Of a stretch of DNA of 64,000 nucleotides, positions 41,292-52,056 are shown in pieces. Source of the DNA: Anthracocystis setariae (taxonomy: Eukaryota > Basidiomycota > Ustilaginomycetes > Ustilaginales > Ustilaginaceae). The notes under the pieces were generated by a model. The model saw nothing but the letters and a program-made list of their open reading frames with translations, was not told where the DNA came from and searched no databases. The stretch lies in the NCBI GenBank assembly GCA_928724745.1, contig CAKMXJ010000020.1, positions 434,001 to 498,000 of the forward strand, given 5' to 3'. Position 1 is the stretch's first letter. Each line of letters starts with the position of its first letter. The position numbers were made by a program, and so were the translations under genes.

Positions 41292-44200
41292 TCACCCCCT
41301 TTCGCGAGCTCTCCCCCTCGCCTCACCCTCCTCCGCCGCCCCCCTCCCACTACGCAATGACGGCGTACTTCGACTAGCCCCCGTCACCGCCTCGGCACGC
41401 GATCGACTCGCGGACCGCTGCGAACCCAAAATCTGAGCCAACGCCTCTGGCGCGCGCGATCGACTCCTCACCGTCGACGACCGTTGCGCTTGCGCCGAAT
41501 CCGCCACTGCAACCTGCATCTCGCCACTGCGACCGTACAGCAACCCTGGCGCAGGCCCCGCTTCGTACGAGAGCGAGTAGCTCGATCTCGATCTCGACCT
41601 CGACGTCGATCGCTGCTGCTGCTGCGTAAACCGTTCCGGCGACGCCGACTCGCGACTGTGACGGCTGCGACTTCGAGACTGACTGCTCCCCCGGATCGCG
41701 ATGGGAATCGTACGATGAATTGAAGTCCCCGCTCGACACTCGCCGCCCGTGTCACCTTCACCGTTCCACATAGTGTTTTCGTCCAGATCAGCCATCCTAG
41801 ACCTAGGCACACGACCGCGTCGCTCCGACTCGCACGGACTGTCGCAGCGATCCCTACCCCCAACCTGGTTCCACTGAGAGTGCTGAGAGTTCAACGAGCT
41901 TCCCAGATTATGAGGCATCCATGACGGGTCACGCTCCCGATTGGGCGTCGAGCTCTCGCTGACATCCGTGCTGCGATTGCGACTGGAATCGCGGTAGCGC
42001 AGCGAAATTCGAGACGTCGACCGCGAACGCCGCTTGGCACCGTCCTCCTCGTCCATCGACACCGCAGCCGATCGGGCTGGCGAGGCGCTCGCCGAACTGT
42101 CGTGAGCTAACTGCACGGGACGCGTTCGAGCAAGGCTCGAAGACCGCCTTCCTCGCTGCTGTCGCTGGAAGTGCTCGTCGACGTTCGTCTTGTCGAAGCT
42201 GGCAGAGTCGGCTGCATCGGTGGTCGAGCCAAGAGCATCGTTAAATTGCCTAGCAGTCGGTGTCTCGGTCGACCACCCACTTCGATCGACAGAGAAGCCT
42301 TTGGTGCTTGAAACACCTGTTGTGGTTGACGTGGACCCAGATTGGCCGCCTCGAAGAATCGACGTGTTGCTCTGAACGGACACGATGGGAATCCCCGCAG
42401 ACGAAGCCACTGGCTCGACTCCCTCCTCGCGGATCCACGCACTGCAACACAACTGGTCGATGGTCCACCTGCGCCTTGGATCCGGCTCCAACAGACCACG
42501 AAGCACTTGCCTGGCAGCAGCACGATCCCAACTAAGTCCGTTCCACGAAGGATCTACGTCAGCATCCTCGTCCGATTCCGGGTCCTCTTCGATCTCAGCC
42601 CTTGCCTTGGCCACCTCATTGATTTCGAAGCTTTCGACATGGTCGGCGCGTCCCGGAGCAGATCCGACCACTTGGTCGGAATGCACTGCAACCACACGTC
42701 TGGGCAACGCACTTGTTGCTGGCTCGGTGTTCTGCCTCTCTCTGGCGACCAGCGACGGCAACGACGCGCTCAGATCGATTACGGTAAAGGACCTCGGTCC
42801 TCGTAGCGCGCCAGATGAGCCTCGACGTTGGTTGAATGCAAACCGGTCGGCTGCGTTCGGTGGGTCCGAGGAACCTGCTCGGTCCGTGGAGGTGTTGCGA
42901 TTGGACGTGCTCAGCTGCGAGGTCAAAGTGCTTGCGCTTGACGAAGCGGCCAGGCGCTCAGCACGCCGACGAAGCCGGGGTGGCAGCTCCCAGTGGCCCT
43001 TGGCGATCTTCATCTGCAGTCGAGGCTCGAACGAGTCTGAGAAGGGGAGCTTGCCGCTGAGAAGCGCATACAGAATGCAGCCAAGCGCCCACATATCAGC
43101 CGCGAAAGGTGATTCGGGAGGCAGTTCGTCTTCGTCTTCCGGTGTTTGGACGACTGCGGGGCTGTGAGAGCCTGGCGTACCTTGTGCGCGAAGGAACTCG
43201 GGTGCAGTGTAGGCCAAAGACCCTCCGCGACTCTTGCTGCTCTTTTTGTGACCGACATTGTGGCTGTCACCGCTGTTCACAGCTGCTTCTTCCTTGAGCG
43301 CACGAATCAGAGCTGATGAACCAGGCTTGACGTGCTTGGCGTGAGAGGGGTCCAAGATTTGGGCCAAGCCAAAGTCCGCGATTCTCCAGCACGGCATGAC
43401 GGCATCAGTGACGTCGAGAGTCTGCCTGGAAGAGATCGACGAAGCTGCCAGCGAGCCGATGGAATCGGCAAGATTAGAGCTGTTCTCCCTGGAATGACCT
43501 TCGGTATCGTCGTCGGGCTGAGCCGATGACGTGCGTTGGCGCTTTTTCCACGAAGTCTGATCTTGGCCGAGCACATTCTCGAGTTTTAGATCGCCGTGAA
43601 GGACGTGACTTTTGTTGTGGAGCGCGCTGATGGCTGAAGCCAGCTGCCGCATGGTCTCGCGCGCTGCATCGAGGGGCACGCCGTGGCTGCGCGAGATGCG
43701 GCTGGTCGTGCGACGTATCAGTCTGGACCCACTCGATGCGCTGCCAGCTGCCGAGACAGGCGATGAGGCAACCGAAGACGCCTCCTGACCTGCGGGGATT
43801 GTGCGAAGCTGAGAAGCGGCAGAGACAGACGCAACACGGCCGAGACCGTGCGCGCTGGACTTACGAGGAAGAACGAAGCCAGAGCCTGTCCGCGAGCCTG
43901 AGTTGCGCCATGAAGAGTCGGTAGGCTCCTTTGCGGTCTTGAGGGAAGAGCTACGTGAGAGGTGCAAAGATGATCGAACGGAACTTGGCGCAACCCACGA
44001 GCCGGAGTCAGACCTGCGATCGTCGGATGGGAAGAGCGGCTGCCGGTTGGCAGCAATGATGACGCTGTTTGCGCCACCTTCGCTGCGAACAAAATCAAGC
44101 AGATTGCCCTGGTCGCAGAACGGCATGATCAATAGCTCGGCAGTGGTACCATCAGTGCGATTGTGCTCGGTGTGCGGGCCGTCCAGACTGACGCATTCAT

Positions 44201-45446
44201 GATGCAGCAGCGGTAGGAGATGTTGATGTGTAGGCAAGCTCTTCCATATGTGGAGCTCTTGTGAATGCTGCTGCTGTTGCTGTTGCTGTTTGTTTGGCTG
44301 TTCCCGTAGCTGCGTGTCCTTGTGTTGGCGATGGTAGACGATCTTGACTGCGACCTTGCGGCCTCTGCGCTCGCCGTCGATGACTGGAGCTGTAGGGTCA
44401 GGGGGACCTTGCGCTTCAAGATCCCAGCCTTCGCGCACGGTGGAGAAGCCACCGAAGCCGATGGTCTTGCCGAGGAGATATCGACCGGAGGGACCCACGC
44501 GAGCCCCCTCGTCATCGCTTCTTGGCGGTGGACTGAGAGCTGCGGTGAGCTGACTGTCGTACAGCTGTGCTGCTGCACTTCCAAGACCACGCCAAGAGGC
44601 TAAGCCGGGAGCTGCTGCTGCGCCATTGCGAACCTCGTCGCGCATGAGAGACTGGCTGAGGCCACGTTGACCCGATGGTGGTGGACTGTAGGAGAGCGAA
44701 CGGCCTTCGTAAGAGGTGGCAGGTTGTACGACGCTGTTGAGGCTGGAAAAGGCGCTGAGAAAGTCGGCAGCTGGTGAGCGAACGGCGGGTGAAAAGGAGG
44801 CTTGCGATGAGGCGACGGGAGATGAAAGTGGGGCCTTTGCTGCATCGGATGGACCAGCAGCGTTGACGTCTGTGTTGAGAGGTGGCAGCGCAGAGGATGG
44901 AACATGGCGATCAATGATGGATGCGTCGTTGGATTCAGCCTCGGGGGTGCCAGCTGCGCTGCGTTCCCACCACATGCGGACCTTTGAACTAACAGAAGTG
45001 TCGTTCTGTGGCAGTGCGGAGGACGTGGCTGGTGACGTGGTGGGCTGAGCTTGGTCTCGAGTCGCCGAACTGTTTCTGCGCCTGCCTCTCTTTGCTTGGT
45101 CTTGCTCTGCAACAGGTGTGGATGCCGGGTTGGCTAGATCGTACGAGTCGGAGCGGGATGAGGAAGTGGTGGGGCGAGGATTGGATGTGGCATTGGTTTG
45201 GGTATTGGTGTGATTACGCAAGTCGGAGCGAGTGAGGTTGGCAAGGGAGCCAGCTTTGGAGAAGGAGCTAGAGCCATCGTGGGAAGGTGGTGAACCGATA
45301 CCGAGGCGTGCTGCGGCTACACTGGAGAGATCGAAAGAGTTGTGCCAGTCGTCCTGTGAGAGAGAGGCGCTGAGGCCGCTGGGATCGAACAAGGGCACGT
45401 CATCCTCGGAAGGAATCTCAAGATGGGCAGCCCTGGGTGGTGCCAT
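41292..45446 (-). CDS. Large Ser/Thr protein kinase with split, non-RD catalytic domain
   Basis: The protein has 1384 residues in one exon, ATG at 45446. The kinase domain starts at ~320 with GRYLLGKTIGFGGFSTVREG, has the ATP lysine in KVAVKIVY (~367), catalytic loop HVLHGDLKLENVLG (~615), ADFGLAQIL (~689), the SLAYTAPEFL block, and ADMWALGCILYALLSGKLPF (~785). It ends near 985 with LLEPDPRRRWTIDQL. Large Ser-rich insertions split it (about 420-580, 625-685 and 830-960). The catalytic loop has HGD where most kinases have HRD, so it is a non-RD kinase; the catalytic Asp, Lys and DFG remain, so activity is likely. Both termini are disordered, with RS-like repeats at the C-terminus. No orthologue name is offered. 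Substrates are unknown. Confidence 0.8.
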   Translation of the reverse strand: MAPPRAAHLEIPSEDDVPLFDPSGLSASLSQDDWHNSFDLSSVAAARLGIGSPPSHDGSSSFSKAGSLANLTRSDLRNHTNTQTNATSNPRPTTSSSRSDSYDLANPASTPVAEQDQAKRGRRRNSSATRDQAQPTTSPATSSALPQNDTSVSSKVRMWWERSAAGTPEAESNDASIIDRHVPSSALPPLNTDVNAAGPSDAAKAPLSSPVASSQASFSPAVRSPAADFLSAFSSLNSVVQPATSYEGRSLSYSPPPSGQRGLSQSLMRDEVRNGAAAAPGLASWRGLGSAAAQLYDSQLTAALSPPPRSDDEGARVGPSGRYLLGKTIGFGGFSTVREGWDLEAQGPPDPTAPVIDGERRGRKVAVKIVYHRQHKDTQLREQPNKQQQQQQQHSQELHIWKSLPTHQHLLPLLHHECVSLDGPHTEHNRTDGTTAELLIMPFCDQGNLLDFVRSEGGANSVIIAANRQPLFPSDDRRSDSGSWVAPSSVRSSLHLSRSSSLKTAKEPTDSSWRNSGSRTGSGFVLPRKSSAHGLGRVASVSAASQLRTIPAGQEASSVASSPVSAAGSASSGSRLIRRTTSRISRSHGVPLDAARETMRQLASAISALHNKSHVLHGDLKLENVLGQDQTSWKKRQRTSSAQPDDDTEGHSRENSSNLADSIGSLAASSISSRQTLDVTDAVMPCWRIADFGLAQILDPSHAKHVKPGSSALIRALKEEAAVNSGDSHNVGHKKSSKSRGGSLAYTAPEFLRAQGTPGSHSPAVVQTPEDEDELPPESPFAADMWALGCILYALLSGKLPFSDSFEPRLQMKIAKGHWELPPRLRRRAERLAASSSASTLTSQLSTSNRNTSTDRAGSSDPPNAADRFAFNQRRGSSGALRGPRSFTVIDLSASLPSLVARERQNTEPATSALPRRVVAVHSDQVVGSAPGRADHVESFEINEVAKARAEIEEDPESDEDADVDPSWNGLSWDRAAARQVLRGLLEPDPRRRWTIDQLCCSAWIREEGVEPVASSAGIPIVSVQSNTSILRGGQSGSTSTTTGVSSTKGFSVDRSGWSTETPTARQFNDALGSTTDAADSASFDKTNVDEHFQRQQRGRRSSSLARTRPVQLAHDSSASASPARSAAVSMDEEDGAKRRSRSTSRISLRYRDSSRNRSTDVSESSTPNRERDPSWMPHNLGSSLNSQHSQWNQVGGRDRCDSPCESERRGRVPRSRMADLDENTMWNGEGDTGGECRAGTSIHRTIPIAIRGSSQSRSRSRHSRESASPERFTQQQQRSTSRSRSRSSYSLSYEAGPAPGLLYGRSGEMQVAVADSAQAQRSSTVRSRSRAPEALAQILGSQRSASRSRAEAVTGASRSTPSLRSGRGAAEEGEARGRARERG

Positions 45447-47540
45447 CCGACGGCGGTTGCGGCGCTTGAGCGGAGAAGCGCTATGTGAGGGATGTCGAGC
45501 GCCTCGGCGACCTGAACGTCAAGGATCACAGAACAGTGACGAGGTGCAACAGCGAGTGAGCTCAAAGGAGCATGTGAGCAAGATGATGTTGCGAATTTAC
45601 TGTGGCCTCGGCTGGGTGCATACAAGTGGCTGACTGGTTGATGCAAGAAGACGCGATGACTGCTGACAACGTCGATGATGGTAAGCAAGTCGAGGGCGGA
45701 AAGCTTAGTCGGTAGATCTTGCTGGTTATGCCGATGGCTGACACAGCGAGCAATGAAGATGCTTTTCGCTGATGATGGTGGTGTTGGTTGAATGGTGGCT
45801 GATGCTGGATGTGCGGATGCTAGGTGACGAAGAGAGCGGAAAGGAGATTGAGGACCGGAAGAGGGCCGAGTCACGCCAAAATGCGCTGTGAATATGTGGA
45901 GTAAGGAAATGGCTGAGCAGCGACGCCAAAGGTTTGTGCGGTGTCGGCCAATTCGGATCAGAGCGAGCGAGAGAGATACACAGAGAGAGAGCCAAGACAA
46001 AAGAAAGACATTAATTTGCGGTGCCACACCGAAAAACAGAAAAGGGTAGAAAAGAAAAAGAAAAAGAAAAAGAAGTAGGGAAAGAATCGCGGGGGTTTTG
46101 ACTTTTTCTGCCACATGACCGAACAGCAGTGAGCCGCTCTGCAGACAAAACGATGAAAAAAATGAATCACTGCAATTTGGCACTGCACTGCACTGCACTG
46201 CACTGCCCTGAGCCTCTACGAAAACTCAAATCAACGAATGACAGCTTCGGGCGACGCTTGCAGCTTGGTACAGCACGAACTACAGGATAGAGCTATCTGG
46301 TGCTTGTGGTGTCACTGGTCAGTCAGCAGCTAGAGGAGGCTCGAGCGTTCAAGGTAAGCTGGGACACGATTTTGAACATCAATCCACAAACCGTGTGTTC
46401 ACCAACAGCTACCGGCGATAGAAGGAAGAGATGGTACAGGGCAGTCACAGTGTACAGAAGCATCCAATCTCGTTTAAACCACTACTACCTGGTGAAGCTT
46501 GATTCCTTCAAAGCAGATGGAGGCACTCTCAGAAAAATGTCTTCCGTACGGTAATGACAGGGGCAAGTGGAAGGAAGAGCACTGCCGAAGACACACACAC
46601 ACACGCACTCACTCACTCACAACCCGCTGATACCATTCTCGCACAACGCTTTGAGCTTTTAGCTTTTAGAGTGGGTTTGGGATTGATTCAATTTCGAAGC
46701 GGGCACGGAAGAGCGGGACGAGTTGTGCGCTGCTGCAGCCCACAAGGCTGTACTGTACTATTCTGAGGTGGTAGAAGCAAAAAAAAAGGAACCGAGCGTG
46801 GATAAAGCGCGAATTATATCTTTGGCGATTTGCGATGCGCGTTTTGACACTCGAGGAATGCACTGTTGGAGCCTTAAGGAAATGCAAAAGAAAGCGCGGC
46901 GCGTCTGGTTCTCTCCACGGCACTAGGACAGTGTTGGAAAAAAAAAAAAAAAAAAAAAAAGAGGGAAAGATCCTCTCGTCGCCTCTTACTCACGCTTGTA
47001 TGTATGTGCCTTTCGCTCCTCTTCGACCAGCCTCGTCGTCCCATTGAGCCCCTTTGTTGGATCAGAGAGATTGAAGCAAATATGAAAGGCCACCAGCGCA
47101 TGCCATCGCACAATGGGATGCCATCAACGTTGAGCGTTGCAACTTGTGGAGAAGTGAGGGTATGGTTTCAAGATCCGATCGCATTTGTGGGATCCCTCAC
47201 CTTTTGCCGCCCGTTCTTTGCGGTTGATACTGTACTGTACGAGCGCTTTGACTGTTGCGCCTGTTGTTTCGCATCTTGGAATTGCTTTTGCTTTGCTTGG
47301 TTGTCGTCTCGAGTTTGAATGGTTTCTGGCTTGCGAAAGCGTCGGTCGGCTCATGGCAGTTGGCGCAAAGGGGCAAATTTCCCACGACGCCGGAGGCCAT
47401 CCGCTTATCCATTCAACCCACCTTGCATCATATCATCATCACCGAGCCCTCCAGAACGTGCTCCGTTGCACACGCGCAGCCGGCTTCAGACTTTCGAGCA
47501 GATAACGTCAGGCCAAGTGGAATGAGTGCATGGTCGCTGC

Positions 47541-47576
47541 GTCCGTGTCCGTGTCCGTGTCCGTGTCCGTGTCCGT
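47541..47576. repeat. (GTGTCC)n minisatellite
   Basis: Six tandem copies of a GTGTCC unit lie in non-coding DNA. Translation of this run makes spurious Arg-Thr repeats in an antisense frame. Confidence 0.85.
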
Positions 47577-48030
47577 CCCGTGACGTGACGTGCAAAGCCG
47601 AGCCGAGCTACCAGTCCGGAATCGTGGACCCAACCTCCTCTGCTAGTCATCAAGGTACACTGAAGCCGAAAGTGGGTAGTGTAATGATTGCTTATACTCA
47701 ACGTGCACTTACTCTGCCTTGCTCGACCAAAGGGCGTTGGAAAGGCGGAAATTGGGATTCGACACTGTGGCCCGATGATTGCCTTGATTCCCACCTGGCA
47801 ACAGAAGTCAAGAATGGTACACAATATTCACCACTGGTGGCGTGAACGGCACGCTCTCGTAGGTCTTGACTGCGTGTTTCGTGTCCAATGAAGGGTTGAG
47901 CAGCGCAGCCCGTGCAAGATTATGCGGGGACCGCTAATAAGTCGGTTTGAGCAGGCACCCTCGAATCGAATCGGATGGAATCCAAGGTCGGTCATCCGCA
48001 GTCCGCGTCTCGGTGCGTGCGCATAGTTGG

Positions 48031-48070
48031 TACAGTACAGTACAGTACAGTACAGTACAGTACAATACAA
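48031..48070. repeat. (TACAG)6 microsatellite with TACAA units
   Basis: Six perfect TACAG units are followed by two TACAA units. This is the longest example of a pentamer that recurs throughout the intergenic DNA of the window. Confidence 0.9.
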
Positions 48071-48935
48071 TACGGTAGTGGACTGCGTGTAATTACTTTC
48101 GGCAAATCGTCTTTCGGCGTCGCTTCTGTCGAGCAGATGCTGCAGTTGCCTAACTTACAGTTGACCGCTTCAACCTGTTCATCGCGTCCAAGCCCTCCGT
48201 GCCTCTCTCTTTCTCTCTGTGTGTGTGTGTGCGCACTTGCACTGCCCAAGGTGCTTCTAGCACAGTGCAGTACGGTATTCGACTGCTTGTGCAGCCAATG
48301 CACACCTTGCTCAATCAAGTATTACAACGCGTTGTCGAGGGAATCCTCCGCGAGCAGATAGACACAATGTTGCGCGTTGGTTGTGTGTTGGCGGCGTTTC
48401 GGCAGATCAGGATGTCAGGGTGTCAGGGTCGTGTCGTGTTCTGTTTGCATATGCATTGACTGCATACGGGTGCGTTGGCTCAGCTCTTTCTCTCTTCCGC
48501 TTTTGCCAATTCAGCCGTATCGAGAGTAGAGTATCTCAAATGTGGCTGGCTGGCTGGCTGGCTGGCTTTCAAGTTCCAGCAGATAGATTCGCCAAAGTGT
48601 TGTCGTGTGCGTGTGGGGGGGAGGGGGGAGGGGGGGGTCCAACCGAACGACGGACGTGCAGCAATTCGCGCCCTGCCTTCCTTGCTGCCTTTGGCCCGCT
48701 TCATGTCCGTTGCCTTTTGCTCAGTTGGTCGTGTCTCGACGTGTCGCATCGACTCACGGGACGGCGAGGCGTTGTCGTTGGATCCATTCAAATACTCGAC
48801 CCTTTTCTCCCTTCCATCCCCCCCCCCCCCCCCCGTTCCTTCCTCCTTCCATCCATTCGACAACTTTTTTTTTTCTTTCGATCCTCCATCCAACTTCCTC
48901 CATCCGCTTTCCCACCCACACTTTCTAATCCCATC

Positions 48936-49121
48936 ATGCCTCCCAAGAAGACCGGTGCTGCTGGTGCCAAGAAGGGCAAGACTTCGGCTTACAACAAGTA
49001 CATGAAGGACCAGTTGGCCAAGCTCAAGACCGAGAAGCCTTCGCTTACCCACAAGGAGCGTTTCAAACTCGCCGCCACCTCCTGGGCCGGTTCCAAGGAG
49101 AACCCCAAGAACAAGGCTTAA
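48936..49121 (+). CDS. Small HMG/YABBY-like nuclear protein
   Basis: The protein has 61 residues, ATG at 48936 in a good context. After a Lys/Gly/Ala-rich start it reads TSAYNKYMKDQLAKLK, then EKPSLTHKERFKLAATSWAG, then SKENPKNKA. The pattern YNxYMKxxLxxLKxxxPxxxHKERFKxAAxxW is that of the short fungal proteins related to the HMG-box/YABBY helix-loop-helix, which bind DNA non-specifically. The short length, high Lys content and codon bias suggest an abundant chromatin-associated protein; that is inference. Function in fungi is poorly known. Confidence 0.7.
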   Translation: MPPKKTGAAGAKKGKTSAYNKYMKDQLAKLKTEKPSLTHKERFKLAATSWAGSKENPKNKA

Positions 49122-49809
49122 AGCACCTGCCAAGCGTGTCCCATGCTTCAAAGACAGAGAAAGCGGTAACGTTGAATCAAGCGCCATCCGTTTTGGGACC
49201 TCTTTTGCCACTACGTAAGTTGATCATTCCCCTTCGTCCATCTTCTCATCTCGTTGCTTTCCGCCCCGATTCCTTCCCCTACCCCTAAGATGCAAGGGCG
49301 TTGGGTGGTAGCGATGCATCCAGTGGGATCCCCCCCCCCCCCCGGGCGTTGCTCGAGATGGCAACAAAAACGTTCAACGTTGGAAGCCACACGAGACCAA
49401 GCGCGGCCTCTGCTGTGCATGGCCGTCTTTCCCATCTCATCTCGTCTCGTCTCGTGTCCCTATACCGCGAACGGGGCAACTTGGCAAAAATAGGCTTTTC
49501 CATTTCCATTTCCATTTCCATTCGCATTTTTTCCTCCCTCTTCTTAAGCTTGTCTTTTACGGCCAAAGTTCACCTTCACTAACCTCCTCTCCTTCCATCA
49601 ATTATTCTCCCCCACTACCATACTCTACCGTACTGTACTGTACTGTACTATGCTGTTAATAGTGTAACACTATACCACGCCGAACCCTTTGGCACCTGTC
49701 TGGTGTACACATCCAGCGTGAAATGAGATGAGATGACCATTACTGCTAAACACGAAGCGGGGGGCACTGAAAAAAAAAACGAGGGTGAACTGTGCAAGGA
49801 AGGGTATTA
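49122..49809. other. Convergent intergenic region
   Basis: These 688 bases are the 3' flanks of two convergent genes. They contain C-runs (49330-49343), short TCTCG/CATTTC repeats, and a TACTG pentamer run (about 49626-49648). No gene is recognised. Confidence 0.45.
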
Positions 49810-52056
49810 TTATTCGACGGGGAGACGGTGGTGGTGGTGGTGGTGGTGGTGGGGGTAGTTTAGGGGGGATTTTGAGGTTGGTTTTGCGCCGGGGATGGTA
49901 AGATTGAGGGGGTTGGGGATGGAGCGATGATGATCCCTGTTTGCTGTTCGCGAGTGAGTTGATGCTGCCGAGGAGGCGGTATGAAACGACGAGGACGACA
50001 TTGAGTCGTGTCGTTGAAATCGCTCCTTTCCCTCGCCCTCGCGCGAATCCAGCGATCTCGGATACGCCCGAGTCTGAGTCTGATTTTGGGTTCTACTACT
50101 CCTCGTCGACCTTGAATCCGCGGAAGACTGCCTTCCCCCTCCCCCCGCCGCCACACGATTGAAAAACGAAAACGCCGATGGCGAATACGAATCCTCGGTC
50201 CCATCCGCATCCATATAAACACTCGGCGACCCCAACCCGCCCTCCACCATACTCAAACACTTGGACGTCACCATATCGACCAACTCCAAATCCACAAACC
50301 TCCACATCCTCTCCTCGCCCACCCCCACCCCCACCGTGGTCGCAATCGGAAGCCTCGCCAACGCCTGCCCCAACTCGCCCATCTCGACAATCCTACTGTC
50401 CTCCTCGACCAAATTTGCACCCACAAACCCGCCATCGGTAATATCAAACGTGCGAAACAACCCATTCACCCGGTTGATCACCGCGACACTACTGCTACAC
50501 CTCCGTTCCAGCGTCGCCTTGGCCATGAGCAGACGAGCTTCGTGTTCCTTGTGATGTGCACGCCCCACGCGCAGCGCACACGAACGAACCGCCTCGATCG
50601 AGCGAATCCGCAACAGATCCACATGCGACATGGCAGCAGTGGTGCGTGCAAGGTAGGATCGAAACGCGTCCTGTCTCTTACCCGACAGATGACGAGCCGA
50701 CATCGTGAGCGGTAGGAAGGTAACCAGCCGCAACGTGATACACACCACATAGGTCGCCTTGACAGCTCCCCTACCCTGACACTGCTTGCACCCGATCAAG
50801 CAGTTGGTGGCGCGGTTGGTGCCGTTTGGACGATCCTCTGAGGACGACTGAACCTGGGGCGAACGGCAAGCGGTGCATCGAACGGTGCAGGTAGTGTCGC
50901 TGAGCTCGACAAACGAGCGCAACTTGTTGCGTTGAATGATAGCCTTGCTGTCGATTTGACAGTCCCAGGGACTAAAGATGTGCGGAGGCTCTTGGAGCAC
51001 TTTGACGCCTGGCTCTGCAGGACCTTTGACCACCCAGCTTGCCTGCCTGTGCTCCGTGTAGATGGTCATCTTGAGATGCGCGGTCTCGAAGCGACTCAAG
51101 ACGACGAGGTCAAAGTTGGCCTCTTTGTCAGCCAACTGCTTGTCGCGTTTGAGCATCTTGTCGTGCGAACACGTAGACCCGGCGATGGAACTGGCTCTGC
51201 TCTTAGGCATCGAGTCGGACGGAGGGTGAAGAGCGGTAGGCATGGGATCGTACGGCGTGACGGCTTGGTGTGCGGCGAGCATCGCCTTGGAATGCTTCCT
51301 GCTTGCAAACGAGATCTTTTTCTTGAGGATCTTGCCCTTCCATTCAGCGGGCTTGGATTGGGGAGCAGAGGCTAGCCATTCTGCCAGCGCGGTAGGTTCA
51401 AACTGTTGGGCATTCTTTGCGCCGTCGGCTCGGTCTTGGTTGGGGTGGGCAGGGTTGAGCTCGTCGAGGGCAGCAGCAACGATCCTTCTGCGGAGACCAA
51501 AGACGCTTGGAGCTTCGGTTTGGGTGAGATCGTAGTCGGAGTATTGGATGTCGAGATTGGCGACTTGACTGCGAAGGCTGGATTCGTGCCAATCGGATTC
51601 CATGGAAGAGGAAGATGTGCTGGCCGAGGCGGAGGAGGTGTCGATGTCGGATTCGATCTGTGGCTCGTGGTTGGCAGGACGGTGGGGGACGAGCCGAGAC
51701 ATGTCGAGGTCGTCGTCGGTCTCTGTATCGACGTCCTGAGGTACTGAAGGGAGAGGTTTGGAGCAAGGCACCGCGGTGGAATGGGCTGATGAGAGTGAGG
51801 AGGTGGTAGCACGGTGGGAAGAGGCCCCGAGCTTGTTCAACGTAGCATTGTCAAGGTTGGTGTGTGAATGGGAATGGGAGAGGGGATGGGAATGAGGATG
51901 GGGATGGGAAACGGAACGGAGCTGAAGTGGAGATTGAGCAGCTGGACGATAAGAGCCAGGGCTGCGAGTGGCTGCTGGTGATGGTGCAGCAGCAGCAGCA
52001 GCAGCAGTGGAAGCATGTCGAGCGTCTTTGTGGTGGTGCGGGTCGGGCTCGGGCAT
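49810..52056 (-). CDS. Uncharacterised protein with paired CxxC motifs (SSUH2-like?)
   Basis: The protein has 748 residues in one exon, ATG at 52056. The N-terminal ~160 residues are low complexity with Ala and His runs. A conserved-looking block starts at ~165 (SDWHESSLRSQVANLDIQYS). In the middle, CTVRCTACRS and CLIGCKQCQGRG form paired CxxC motifs that resemble the DnaJ-type zinc site of SSUH2-like proteins, followed by a long hydrophobic/basic segment. The C-terminus is Ser-rich with a poly-His run before the end. No catalytic motif is seen. SSUH2 is a guess based on the cysteine pattern; an unnamed smut-specific protein is equally possible. Confidence 0.55.
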   Translation of the reverse strand: MPEPDPHHHKDARHASTAAAAAAAPSPAATRSPGSYRPAAQSPLQLRSVSHPHPHSHPLSHSHSHTNLDNATLNKLGASSHRATTSSLSSAHSTAVPCSKPLPSVPQDVDTETDDDLDMSRLVPHRPANHEPQIESDIDTSSASASTSSSSMESDWHESSLRSQVANLDIQYSDYDLTQTEAPSVFGLRRRIVAAALDELNPAHPNQDRADGAKNAQQFEPTALAEWLASAPQSKPAEWKGKILKKKISFASRKHSKAMLAAHQAVTPYDPMPTALHPPSDSMPKSRASSIAGSTCSHDKMLKRDKQLADKEANFDLVVLSRFETAHLKMTIYTEHRQASWVVKGPAEPGVKVLQEPPHIFSPWDCQIDSKAIIQRNKLRSFVELSDTTCTVRCTACRSPQVQSSSEDRPNGTNRATNCLIGCKQCQGRGAVKATYVVCITLRLVTFLPLTMSARHLSGKRQDAFRSYLARTTAAMSHVDLLRIRSIEAVRSCALRVGRAHHKEHEARLLMAKATLERRCSSSVAVINRVNGLFRTFDITDGGFVGANLVEEDSRIVEMGELGQALARLPIATTVGVGVGEERMWRFVDLELVDMVTSKCLSMVEGGLGSPSVYMDADGTEDSYSPSAFSFFNRVAAGGGGRQSSADSRSTRSSRTQNQTQTRAYPRSLDSREGEGKERFQRHDSMSSSSFHTASSAASTHSRTANRDHHRSIPNPLNLTIPGAKPTSKSPLNYPHHHHHHHHRLPVE

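Larger units (their letters stand above)
45447..48935. other. Intergenic region rich in simple repeats
   Basis: No gene is supported in these 3.5 kb. The stretch holds the kinase promoter and leader, a TGCAC repeat (about 46181-46206), an A-tract (46939-46960), a GTGTCC repeat (47541-47576), the (TACAG)6 run (48031-48060), a TGGC repeat (48543-48567), and C- and pyrimidine-rich tracts just before the next start (48819-48835). A 293-codon minus-strand frame at 45317-46198 overlaps the kinase start in another frame and is not convincing. Confidence 0.45.

Noticed and set aside
45317..46198. 293-codon minus-strand frame overlapping the kinase start
   Set aside because: Out of frame with the kinase, with a Leu/Phe run coming from an AAAAAG repeat; more likely leader and promoter DNA.
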